In this document: piece after piece, positions 11,536 through 22,170 of the stretch
Position numbering within the stretch: the first letter of the stretch is position 1
Layout: each line of letters starts with the position of its first letter
Notes under the pieces: generated by a model
Told to the model about the DNA's origin: nothing
Databases searched by the model: none
The model's input: only the letters and a program-made list of their open reading frames with translations
Made by a program: the position numbers and the translations under genes
NCBI GenBank assembly: GCA_028274465.1
Contig: CM051457.1
Span: forward strand, 73,382,496-73,446,495
Length of the DNA: 64,000 bases
Origin: Plantago ovata
Lineage: Eukaryota; Streptophyta; Magnoliopsida; Lamiales; Plantaginaceae
Direction of reading: 5' to 3'

Positions 11536-12322
11536 AGCCAGCAGTAGCACAACGAAAAAGAAACAAAATGACTCACAAACGACTTCCCCAAACCTATTCG
11601 AAAGAATAAGTTGGAGTACAAAATTTACGAAAAAGGAAAATAAACTCACAACACAGAATTGAAAAACGAAAAACAAGTCTAATAATGGTGTAACCCCCTC
11701 CCCAAACCTATCCGGAAGAATAGGTTACAAACAAAGGATCACACAACCTCACGCTACCTCCTTCCTAGGCATTTAGCAATCTCAAAGCATGGTGAAGACT
11801 TGTTGCCTCTTAGGTACATAATTACTCGGGAAAACAACCATAAGACCCTAACATGCATCATCCTATTATAAAGGCCTTCGTGAACCGCAGTAGAGAAAAC
11901 ACCACTAAGTGATGTCGAGACTACCAAGCTTAACTAAGTGCAATACATAAATATGACAAGCCAAGCGAGAAAACCTCAAACAAATTCATAGAGATAAAGC
12001 ATATGATTAATGGCATAGTTAGTTAATGTACCCAATAAAAAGTTCAAAAAATTCGGCAATAAACTCCATATAAAACATGCAAGACTATCCTAGGATGAAT
12101 GTAGTGAATGCAACCTAAAAAACTAAGAAAGCAGTAAACGTGCAAATGCAAATGCAGACGGATAAATCATGCAAGGTACTATACTCAACCTACCAATCCC
12201 AAGCTCTAAACCATCAATGGTAAGCTCCAAACTAACAACTCTAGTTCAATTAAATCCCATCCCCCCTCATGATTTTAACGCTAGTCCCTAGCAGTAAGAA
12301 AATGAGGAAATAAGATGTGATA

Positions 12323-13195
12323 CTAGATGTTACCGCATGGTTTGGCCTCGGTCGGCTGAGTATGCTGCTTTGGAGTTATTGGGACTGCTCTGGGAGCCTT
12401 ATATGTGATCATCGGGGCTTGTGGTAGTGGCGGTAGTTCCATTAATAGGCCGGATAGGAACAACTCCTCCATCTGTATCATCATTGTCCGTATGGCCTTC
12501 ATTGTCACTACTATCATCACCACCATCACCAGTAGAGTTGTAGTGTCGAAGATAATCTTCAAGATTGGCCGCCTCTGTTATGGAATGGTCTATCCTGTAG
12601 CCCTCCAATAGGTGGTGAACTGTTGAAGGGGAAAGAGCAGTGGTATCAGAGCCTCCCTCTCCAATGTTTTACACCCCGAGGAGGTTGCAGCAAGCTGCTC
12701 GGATACTCAGAGGTTGTCTGCCATTTTTTCCTATGTCGACCACATTCTCTACGGTTGATGCTCCCGATGTCGGCAGTCAAGGGGCACCCCTAAGAGGAGC
12801 CGGGCACCCATGTCATTATGTTTTGGAACCAAGCTAGCGCTTCGGAACCTTCTAGCCACTGTAGACTCAAGACTGAATCCGTTGTGGTGAGATGGTCCCG
12901 GTGCCTTCCAATTCACTCGAACTTTGCAGTTCTTATGATAGATTGCTGACGTAATAATTGTTTCTGTCCCTTCGGTGGTGCATGAATAGGCATAGGAGTC
13001 CTTACTCCAGGTGTACTCTAGCTCCTCCTCTTGGATAATCCGCGACGTTGTTGCAAGAGCCCGTGGCTCGAACGCACCTCTAACGAGATCACTCTCCTTG
13101 ACATGGTTGTAATCGATCCCCCTCCAATATTTCATAGTAATCATACGGGAGTGCTCCTCTCACTTGGCATGGTTCCTACAGACAACAGTTAGTAC
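12323..13195 (-). other. Unassigned coding-like region of element C
   Basis: Minus-strand frames at 13144-12749 (131 aa) and 12608-12323 lie between the protease and the 3' LTR. This is where autonomous Athila-type elements carry pol and then an extra, env-like ORF. The first begins MKYWRGIDYNHVKESDLVRG; the second is Asp/Gly-rich. I do not recognise either. A frame with a related ending (SADRG) occurs at 37575 in C2, which argues that the region is an inherited part of the family. Its function is unknown. Confidence 0.35.
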
Positions 13196-13951
13196 CTCGT
13201 ATGACACAAAACTGACTCATGCATATGCTAATGTAAGAACGAAACACACAAGTGATAAAATCAACAATCGAACTCCAAAAATCCTTTATGTCTAGCCTAG
13301 CTTCTTCAACATGCAACATACCAATGTAACTACTACATGCAATATGTCACATTATTCTTTTGCAAGACAACCAATAACCTAAATAACAAGGCTCAGTTCA
13401 TACCATAGAAGCGAAAAATTCTAGCATCATAAATCCTTATACTCAACAATTATGCATTCTACCATCAAATCCATCATCATTACATAAATAAGCCCAATCA
13501 TATGTATGGAATCAAAGATAAAGATATATTGCATAACAAGATATATCATCTAGTAGAAAAATTCCCAAATCAACAATCCAAGCATAATTGAGCATGCAAT
13601 TGATAGTAAATAACGCTTCTAATCACACAAACAACCTACCCATGCATCATTTAAGCCTAATTGAAGCTCAAATTAGAAAACCCCCAAATTTGAAAAATTA
13701 GGGTTCATAAGAAGATACCTCAGATCTGGAAAACGAATGCACTAGGGTGAAATTTGTTCGGATGAAAAGAAAGAGCACGTAATGAGCTTCGATTGAAACT
13801 ATAGAACACTAAATTTGGTGGAGAAATGAAGGTTTTATGAAGATTTGAAGATAATTTCGCAAATTTCGGATTTTTGGGGAGTAAGAAGGGTGAAGAGATG
13901 AAGAAATGTGGAAAAAGGAGGAAATCCGCATTTTTAACTTGCAAAGACCGT

Positions 13952-14015
13952 GGGGCGAGTCACCCCAGGTGCGGGGCGAGTCGCCCCGTGCGGGGTGATT
14001 CGCCCCCCACCTCCT
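13952..14015. repeat. GC-rich palindromic repeat block in element C
   Basis: Three successive copies of a GGGGCGAnTCGCCCC-type palindrome within a strongly AT-rich surrounding. The same kind of block occurs in both C LTRs and, with a different sequence, in the C2 LTR. Confidence 0.75.
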
Positions 14016-14415
14016 GATGCGGGGAGACGAAATCTTCGACAAAAAACGCGGTTTTTAATCCCCAAAACCATTTTTCTCATAAAACCACTCGAAAAATCTC
14101 ACTCAAACATAACATATGCACATACGACACAAAGACGAACAAATTCACATATGAAAGGTAAATTGCTCAAGAATGAATGCATGCAAAAAAGCAGTAAAGA
14201 AAGCGATAAAAACTCCGGGTTGCCTCCCGGATAGCGCCATTGTTTAAAGTCTTTGACTCGACTCCTGTTTGCGCCTAGCTCTTCTTCTTGAGGGTACTAG
14301 ACTTCTCCTTCATGGATCTTCTCCTCATGCCACGAACCTGTGAATAAGAATGAACATAGGCAGCAAGACCACAATAGTTAATAGTGTGAGAAGTATCAGG
14401 TGGATCAGATATGGC

Positions 14416-14840
14416 TCACAACACATGTCGCTTGCCATCCACCTCAATAGTGCAAGTCCTTCGGTAGATGTCTATCACAGAGCGTAGCTTAGTCAAGAAC
14501 GTTCGCCCCAAGAGAACGACATCCCCTGTCCCAGGTGTAGACGCCGGCATAACTACAAAATTGGTGTATACAGAAGCTTCACCAATCTTGACCAATACGT
14601 TCTTCACAACGCCTTCGGGTCTCACAAAGGATCCATCCGCCAGTTGCACAATAGCCTTATGCTCAGATAGTTTTCCAAGGCTACTCTTCTCGAACACATT
14701 CATAGGGAGCACATTAGAGTAGGATCCCGTGTCTAGTGTGGCACGGACATTTTCAAGCTCACCAATCCCGACCTTAATATCGAAACTTTGAGGGAGTGGC
14801 TCGGGATCCTCTTGCTCCTCTTCACTCTCGTCAGAACAAG
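14416..14840 (-). pseudogene. Aspartic protease domain of element C
   Basis: The minus-strand frame contains VRATLDTGSYSNVLP with the catalytic DTG (14725-14733), then a VVLLGRTFLTKL segment matching the second conserved Gly region of retropepsins. It follows gag in a different frame; the shift lies near 14840 in an acidic linker. After a TGA at 14416 the same frame continues about 46 codons to a TAG at 14275 and ends in a Lys/Arg-rich tail. No reverse transcriptase follows. Confidence 0.8.
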
Positions 14841-16424
14841 GTCCTTCTCTTCTTCCTTAGCCTGTGGAGGTTCTTCCTTCTCGCAACACTCGCACCTAGC
14901 AACCTTCTTAATGGTGATTTCGACAGGTAGATCACCCGCCAAGGTAATGGACATCGACTTCTCAGTGTTGCTAGGCAGCTTGCCTTGCTCCCTACTTGCT
15001 CCTCGGTCGATCAACTCTTGCATCTTTTGTTGGGCAAGCCTTGTGCTCTCTTCCAATCGATCCAGTCTCGCTCTAGTCTTCTGAGAATCTTCTTCATAAC
15101 GTTTGAGAAAACTTTGGGTGTGATCAACCATCTTTTGCAAGTTCTCCATCAGTTGAGCCGACTTTGACTTCGGTTGCTCTTTCGGAGCGGGGTTTTCGCA
15201 GTGGTCATTACCATAGTTAAGCCTACTACGGTCTTGGTTAGGGCCATAAGTTTGCCTAGCCGGTGCATATCCTTGATTGTTTTAGAACCCTCTTCTCCAA
15301 AATCCACCTCGAGGATTCCTACCATATTGTCCGTAGCTAGCTTCTTGAGTACCAAACTCCGTAGCAAAGGCTTCCTCTTCGCCTCCTTGAGCCCAGTTGC
15401 CATCATCATACGCAAGCTCCGATCTACACATATGAGCCCCATGCCCATAGTTCTTGCATATTCGGCAAACTTCGTTCGAAACAGTTGTTCCAGTGGCGCT
15501 CTTGAGGACTTGCTTCAATTCGTTGGTAGAGCACTCGAATTGATCCCGATCCCCCCTACACATAGGGGCTTCTTGAGTCGGTGGAGCTTCAGGTCCACGT
15601 ATCCTAACCATCGCTCTTGGGTCCTTGAACTGCGAACCCTTAGCAAGCCTTTCGAAAACTGCCCAGACGGCTTCTGCGGTTTCCTCCCAAATATTGCCAC
15701 GACATTGGAAGTCCACCACTTGTTGGTTCTCGAAGGTTAGTCCATTGTAGAAGTGTTGGACTAGGTCAGAAAGCTCAAAACCATGGTGAGGGCACTTGTT
15801 CGTGAGATCTTGGAACCTCTCAAACGCGGTATAGATGGTCTCATCATAGTCCTGTTTGAATCCAGTGATTTGCGCCTTTAGCGCGGTAGTCAAGGTGTGA
15901 GGGAAGTATTTTTCCATAAAAGCTGAAAAAACCTTCTCCCAAGTGTCCAGCGAGCCTGCTGGTAGAGAACTCAACCACGACTTGGCTCTGTCGCCAAGCC
16001 CCATAGAAAAAACCTTCATCCTCAACTCATCCGTTGTTATTTCAGCTCCGGGTTGTGGGAGTTGGTTGACGAAATCATCGATATCGTGCAAGTACCCCAT
16101 CACATCTTCCCTTGCTAAGCCATAGAACCTCGGAAGTTGTTGGAATGCGTGGTTCTTGATTTCCAGATCTCGTGTTGCAGACGAATGAACAATCATCGGT
16201 CCCCTCATACGATCCTTGGAGGGTTGAACCCATGCTTTCAGTGGTCTAGCTTCTGCCATTCCGTTGATTTCCTTGAAAAGACTGTGTAGAGATTCAGAGA
16301 AATCGGTATCCTCTATTTCCTCTAGTGCACGCCTTTGAAGTAGTTGCCTTCTTTGGTGGTAGACTCTGTCGATCTCAGCAATTGAATTAGCAAGCGTTGT
16401 TCCTCTAGATCGTGTATGTGGCAT
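14733..16424 (-). pseudogene. gag of element C
   Basis: Minus-strand frame from MPHTRSRGTT at 16424 with one in-frame TAA at 15282-15284, reopening in the same frame to 14733. Residues about 150-260 form the plant Retrotrans_gag core (AKSWLSSLPAGSLDTWEKVF, FMEKYFP, FNLTF-like FYNGLTF). A zinc knuckle CRICKNYGHGAHMC (CX2CX4HX4C) follows, and a coiled-coil-like region (EDSQKTRARLDRLEE) lies after the stop. The protein would form the capsid and bind RNA. The sequence is Athila-like. Confidence 0.85.
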
Positions 16425-16549
16425 ACACTATCTGTATCAAACTAGGAAAGGAGTATCAGAGAGAGATTAAAAAGGAAAACTAAAAGCTACTAGAACTAGG
16501 AATTGAATGTTGAAAATATAAACAAATTAAGCAGAAAAAAGGATTATAG

Positions 16550-16567
16550 TCCCCGACAACGGCGCCA
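16550..16567 (-). other. Primer-binding site of element C (tRNA-Asp type)
   Basis: On the minus strand TGGCGCCGTTGTCGGGGA lies three bases after the 5' LTR. It complements the 3' end of plant tRNA-Asp with one mismatch. Athila-type gypsy elements commonly use this primer. Confidence 0.85.
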
Positions 16568-16570
16568 ATT

Positions 16571-17824
16571 TGACAAACGCGTTGGATGTCGGGTCCAAAG
16601 CAATCTCAAATAAATTTGTATTTAGCCAAAGGCAATTCACAACTACAACGAAAACCGTAGTGTAGCAGTAGAATAACCTCGAGTGTCGATCTCTAAGGAC
16701 TATAACTTTATCTAATCTAACTTAGAATATAAAAACAGCAGACGGTTTAGCAAAGGTTTTTCTTAACAGATAATGGAGATTGGTGATAGTATGGTCCTTC
16801 AAAGCATAAAGGGTTAATAATCATGCGTAAATTCCTCGGTTTTGCATAGAGATCTTTGATCAATGAATTGTCCAGTTGTAATTATCAAACACTACGAAGA
16901 TATTGATTTAGATAGGTCAAAGACCAATGAATTGTCCAATTGTGTGTAATAATGAATCAACAATACGAAGATAGAGATTTAGATAGATCAAAGAAATAAA
17001 GCAATAACACGGAGTATAATGCGCGATATAGCCATTAGCATAATTATCAACCCTTCGCTCAGAATTCACATACTATCACCAACGAGAAGTTTAGCTACTC
17101 ATAGTTGTCATGCAATCAACAGAAATCATAGAAGAAAACATGTTGAAAGATATATAAAAATAAGTAGAAAAACTGTAAGATACAATGTTACCGAAGGTTG
17201 TTAGTCTCCGAAGAATCGCGATCTTACAAGCTTCAAACTGCTATGAAAAAGTACCTCCTAAGCTAAGAACCCCCAGAACAGGTTCTGGGAAGTTCCTACC
17301 TAAAACTACAGAGAAAGGTGATAGAGAAGGTCTGGAAAAGTATGAAAAACGGAGAAAAACTGAGCAACTATATATAGGCTACGAATTGTGTGGGGCGAAG
17401 GCCCCACACACCGGGCGATTCGCCTGGTGTGGGGCGATTCACCCCACATCCCGGGCGATTCGCCCGGGAGTAATACTCGGCCAGATACGCGTTTTCGACG
17501 CGTTTTTGGATTTTTTCCCCCCTTTTCGGACTCGGTTTCTGACTTCTAGTGGTCTTCTAACCTCCAGATTCGACCCCTAGACTTCAAATCCTATCCGGAA
17601 ACCTTCAGATACTCCAATTAGGCTTCTGGAACACCAATTCCTTGTCTACTTCAATATAATTGCCCGAAAAACCTCGTTTTTCAACCAAAACCTGTAAAAT
17701 AAAAACTAAAGGGAAACGTGACACTATTCTAATAAAATGCACTAAAATATAGCTAAATTAACATAGAGGGTAGCTAAAATAGGTGAAAAAGACTCAAATG
17801 AAAGTGTAAAATACACATTCATCA
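16571..17824 (-). repeat. 5' LTR of element C (minus-strand sense)
   Basis: 1,254 bp, nearly identical to 9561-10776. It is longer mainly because a GC-rich palindromic block at about 17393-17470 has more copies. Plus-strand ends TGACAAACGCG and ATTCATCA. Confidence 0.93.
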
Positions 17825-17829
17825 TATAT

Positions 17830-18316
17830 GTATGTATTTCTGAGATGCTTTCCATAGGGTGCTTTAATTCTGAACTTTCATTGCGTTTTCCTGTATTGGC
17901 GACCTCATCTTACAGACTCGCAGTGATCGTCAGATTAGTGTAAGCCTATGGTTATAACTTACTGCATATTGTATCTAGCGATCTCGATAGGTACAATATG
18001 TAGAGCATCGGGTTAAATTAGATTTAACACCCAAGAGTTGCGTGACGCAATTGAATAGTCCTACCGGTCATATTATGCTATGCGACCAGCCCCCGTTGGA
18101 GTATGGCATAGTATGGATTTGGATCTTGGCCACTACGGTAACTTCTTGGACATTACCCGTATGTTTGTTTTGGGGGCAAGCATATGTGAAAATACTGGGA
18201 GCTAAACAGCTAAAGGACCTTGTTGTTTAGTTATGTTGACTGTGTAATTAGAAATAGTATTTCAATAGTTGATTTATTATATTCGTTCTATACTATTTCT
18301 CCTAAGAAAAACAGAA
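17830..18316 (+). other. Untranslated leader of element A, right of the nested insertion
   Basis: Continues the A leader after the C insertion up to the gag start codon. No ORF or other motif recognised. Confidence 0.6.
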
Positions 18317-18950
18317 ATGGCGAGTATCTCGCTCCGTGCTGTCTTAGAGAAGCAAATTTTGACCGGACCAAACTTCCTAGATTGGATCAGGAATATACGT
18401 TTGGTGCTGAGGTACAAAAGGATTGAGTACGTCTTGGACGAGGCTAATCCCGTGTGTCCCGAGAATCAGACTGCCGATCAAGTTGCTGATTTGGAATCAA
18501 GCCAACAAGGCAAAGTCTGATAAGCATCATGAGGATGCTAGATCCGCGCAGTGTATTATGCTGGCGGCAATGAGCAATGAGCTGCAGAGACAACATGATA
18601 GCATGTTGCCGTATGAGATGCTGAAGCATCTTTAGTCGCTCTTTAAGACGACAACAAGAAGTGTTGAATTTGATTTGATCGAAGAGATACACAGATGCAA
18701 GCTCAATGAACGAGGGAACATGTCTGAACATGTTCTCAAGATGAGAATAAGATCATGGTAATCTTTTTCCTTCAATCATTGCCGAGTTCGTATTCGCAGT
18801 TCATCATTAACCACGATGAATGCGAAGGACGTCACACTGCCCGAACTCCATAATCTGCTGAAGACATATGATCAAACTCTTCCTGAGAAGGAGAAATCGA
18901 TCATGTATGTTGGGCAACCGTCTAACCCAAACCCGTGAAACAAAGGTGCT
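18317..18950 (+). pseudogene. gag of element A, frameshifted and 3'-deleted
   Basis: The start codon at 18317 opens MASISLRAVLEKQILTGPNF followed by LDWIRNIRLVLRYKRIEYVL, a copia gag N-terminus. A frameshift near 18500 moves the protein to another frame (KSDKHHEDARSAQCIMLAAM). A stop near 18633 and another shift follow, with LPELHNLLKTYDQTLPEKEK further on. The sequence then passes from a Lys/Ser/Ala linker straight into the pre-integrase region. The gag zinc knuckle and the protease DSG motif were not found and appear deleted. Confidence 0.8.
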
Positions 18951-19046
18951 AAGGGTAAGGCAAAGTCGGGAGCCAAGGCTAACACTTCGAGTGATAGGCC
19001 AAACGCGTTGGACGCTGCAAGATAGATTTACCTTCGGGACGATGTT

Positions 19047-22000
19047 TAGAACTTGATAACGTTTATTTTGTTCCATCCATTGTCAGAAATATTATTTCCA
19101 TTCCATTGTTGGACAATTTGGGTTTTTCCTTTCGATTTGCTAATAATACTTGTTATTTTTCATTAAATGACCAGTATTATGGAAAAGCTCGCTTAGTGAA
19201 TGGTTTATATATTTTGCAAAGTAGTCTACCTTTATTTCAAATACATAACAAACAACCGTCTTCAAGTAGGAAGAATAATCCATCTTATCTATGGCATTGT
19301 CGGCTAGGCCATATCAATGAAACACGGATTTAAAGACTAAGGAAGTTGGACTACTTAGAACCATTTGATTTTGAATCATATGGTACATGCGAATCATGTG
19401 TTAAGGGTAAGATGACGAACAAACCTTTTGTTGGACAAGGTGTTCGTGCCACTCGCTGCTTAGAGCTCATACATACCGATGTATGTGGACCTTTTAAATT
19501 CCATGCGCGTGGGGGTTATCCTTACTTCGTTACCTTTACTGACGATTTCTCAAGGTATGGATATATTTATCTTATGAAGAATAAATCCGAGACCTTTGGG
19601 AAATTCAAGGAGTTTAGGAACGAGGTCGAGAATGAATTGAACCTAAGGATAGTCACTCTTCGATCAGATCGAGGAGGTGAATACCTTAGTGAAGAATTTA
19701 TCAACTACTTGAAGGAAAATGGAATTCAATCGCAATGGACTCCTCCTGGAACACCACAGTTAAATGGTGTGTCTGAGAGAAGGAATCGAACCTTGTTAGA
19801 CATGGTGAGATCAATGATTGGATTCTCGACTCTTCCAAAATATCTATGGGGATATGCACTACAAACTGCAATCTACATTCTGAACCGTGTACCATCTAAA
19901 TCAGTGGAGAAAACTCCTTATGAGTTATGGAAGGGAAAGAAGCCCTCACTGGGCTATCTTAGACCTTGGGGCTGTCCTGTGATAGTCAAACTGATGCTCA
20001 CTGATAAGTTTGATGCCAAGGGTGTCAAAGTATAATTCATAGGCTATCCTCGTCAGACGAGAGGCTATGAATTCTATCATGCTGAAGATCATAAGGTGAT
20101 TGTATCTAGAAACGTCAAGTTTTTAGAAGTTGAATACCTCGAAGAAGAGAGGTTAGATGACATGATAGAACTTGAAGAAATTCAAGACTTTGACACGCGC
20201 GAACATGAGTTCTCTAAATCTTCTGATTTGGACTCAACTTCAGTGGGAGCTTTCGAAGAAGACAAGGGTGATGATATGACACTAGCTAGGCATGTCATAG
20301 TCAGTGGGAGTCCTGTGATTAGATCAACAGTTGAAACCACACCAATAGAACCCGTTGTCAACCAACCTGTGCAACAAGTTGCACAAGAGCAGCCTCCCGC
20401 TAGGGAACAAGGTCGCGGGGCGTGACCAGCTGCATCAGTGCCCACTGATAATGTTCGTGTTACACGAAGCCATAAACCAGTCGAGCTCCGTAGGTCGAAG
20501 AGGATCCTAAAAGGACCTCAGAAGCAAAGCCTAGAAGACATCAGCGAACTTGATGTCGGCTTATCAGATCGGGAAGATCCCGAGACCTACAAAGAGGCAA
20601 TAATTGATATTCACTCAGACAAATGGCAAGAGGCCATGGAATTGGAAATGGACTCCATGTACCTGAACAAAGTTTGGAACTTGGTAGACTTTCCCCAAGG
20701 GGTTAGACCTATTGGGTGCAAATGGGTCTTTAAACGAAAGACAGATGCCAATGGCAAGGTACAAACGCACAAGGCTAGACTTGTGGCGAAAGGCTACACG
20801 CAAAGGTATGGCATCGATTACGATGAAACCTTTTCACCGGTAGCAAAATTGAAGTCCATTCGAATTCTACTTGCGATAGCTGCCTACTATGATTATGAAA
20901 TCTGGCAGATGGATGTAAAGACTTCCTTCCTCAATGGAAACCTTGAGGAAGAGGTCTATATGGCACAGCTGGAAGGTTTTATTAGTAAAACCAGGCCAAC
21001 TGCTGTATGCAAATTACAAAGATCCATCTATGTACTAAAGCAAGCGTCAAGGAGCTGGAATATCCGCTTTGATGAAGCTGTCAAATCGTTTGACTTCGTC
21101 AGAAGCAAGGAAGATCCCTGTGTCTACACTAGGCACAGCGACAAGGGAGTCGTTTTCATGATCATCTATGTTGATGACATTTTGATCATGGGAAACAATG
21201 TCTCTATGCTAGAAGAGACTAAAGTTTGGTTATCAAGTACCTTCTCGATGAAGGACTTGGGTGAAGCGAACTACATCCTAGGGATCAAGATCTATAGAGA
21301 TAGATCCAAGAGGATGTTAGGATTGACACAGTCCATCTACATCGACAAAATACTGAAGCGTTATAAGATGGATCATGACTCAAAGAGAGGATTTCTCCCA
21401 GCTAGGCATGTGATTGTCTTATCATTTAAGGATGGTCCTAAAACTGATGAAGAAAGAAATGCAATGAGTCATGTGCCCCATGCTTCGGCAGTAGGGTCTA
21501 TAATGTATGCAATGAATTGCACAAGGCCCGATGTGGCATATGCGCTCAGTGTCACTTGTCGACACCAACAGAATCCGGGAGTACCTCACTGGACTGCTGT
21601 AAAGCACATTCTTAAGTACCATCGACGGACTAAAGAGATGTTCTTGGTGTTTGGTGGAGAACCAGAATTAAAGATGTCTGGGTATGTCGACGCTGGATTT
21701 GAATCAGATCCTGATGACTTTAAGTCACAGACAGGATACGCATTCAAATTGAACGGAGGAGCTATCTGTTGGAAGAGTTCTAAGAAAGCCACGGTTGCTT
21801 ACTCATCCACAGAAGGCGAGTACATTGCTGAATCAGAAGCATCGAAAGAAGCTGTCTGGATTTCAGAGTTCTTGAAGGAATTGAGGGTTGTTCCTGCTCC
21901 TAGTCCAATAACAATTTATTGTGGCAATACGGGTGCCGTCGCTCAAGCTAAGGAGCCTAGATCTACAAACAAGAACAAAAATGTACTTAGAAAGTATCAC

Positions 22001-22156
22001 GTTATATGTGAGATTATTGATAGAGGAGAAGTTAGTATAGAACGTGTCTCTACCACGGACACCGTGGCAGATCCATTCACCAAGGTCTTATCAGTGGATG
22101 TCCACTTAAGACATTATGCTAATCTGGGTATTAAGCATAAAGGTGACTGGCTCTAG
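19047..22156 (+). pseudogene. pol of element A (integrase, reverse transcriptase, RNase H) with three in-frame stops
   Basis: One frame runs from about 19082 to 22156, broken only by stops at 19331 (TAA), 20033 (TAA) and 20423 (TGA). A one-base shift lies near 19080. The pre-integrase HHCC finger is WHCRLGHIN...CESCVKGK. The integrase acidic residues are in [17 protein letters not shown] and [11 protein letters not shown]. Reverse transcriptase has WQMDVKTSFLNG and the intact YVDDILIMG. In RNase H the first two acidic sites are present (GYVDAGF, SSTEGEY), but the usual CDN motif reads CGNTGAV, so the third catalytic Asp is Gly. The frame ends just before the polypurine tract AAGTGGGAGATT at the 3' LTR. 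Confidence 0.9.
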
Positions 22157-22170
22157 TCGAAGTGGGAGAT

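Larger units (their letters stand above)
9561..17824 (-). mobile_element. Ty3-gypsy retrotransposon C (Athila-like), gag-protease only, inserted in the leader of A
   Basis: LTRs at 9561-10776 and 16571-17824 with TSD TATAT (9556-9560 and 17825-17829). Transcription is on the minus strand: the PBS lies beside the right LTR and a purine-rich tract beside the left one. The 5.8-kb interior has gag and an aspartic protease, then unassigned sequence. No reverse transcriptase, RNase H or integrase motif was found in any frame, so it must depend on another element. The two LTRs are very similar apart from an indel in a GC-rich palindromic block. Confidence 0.92.

Noticed and set aside
11254..11676. 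140-aa Lys-rich open frame and its antisense Phe-rich partner
   Set aside because: Pure low-complexity translation of a polypurine/polypyrimidine tract; the same tract in C2 gives unrelated frames.
14468..15740. Plus-strand frames opposite the gag and protease of C
   Set aside because: They are antisense shadows of the gag/protease frames.
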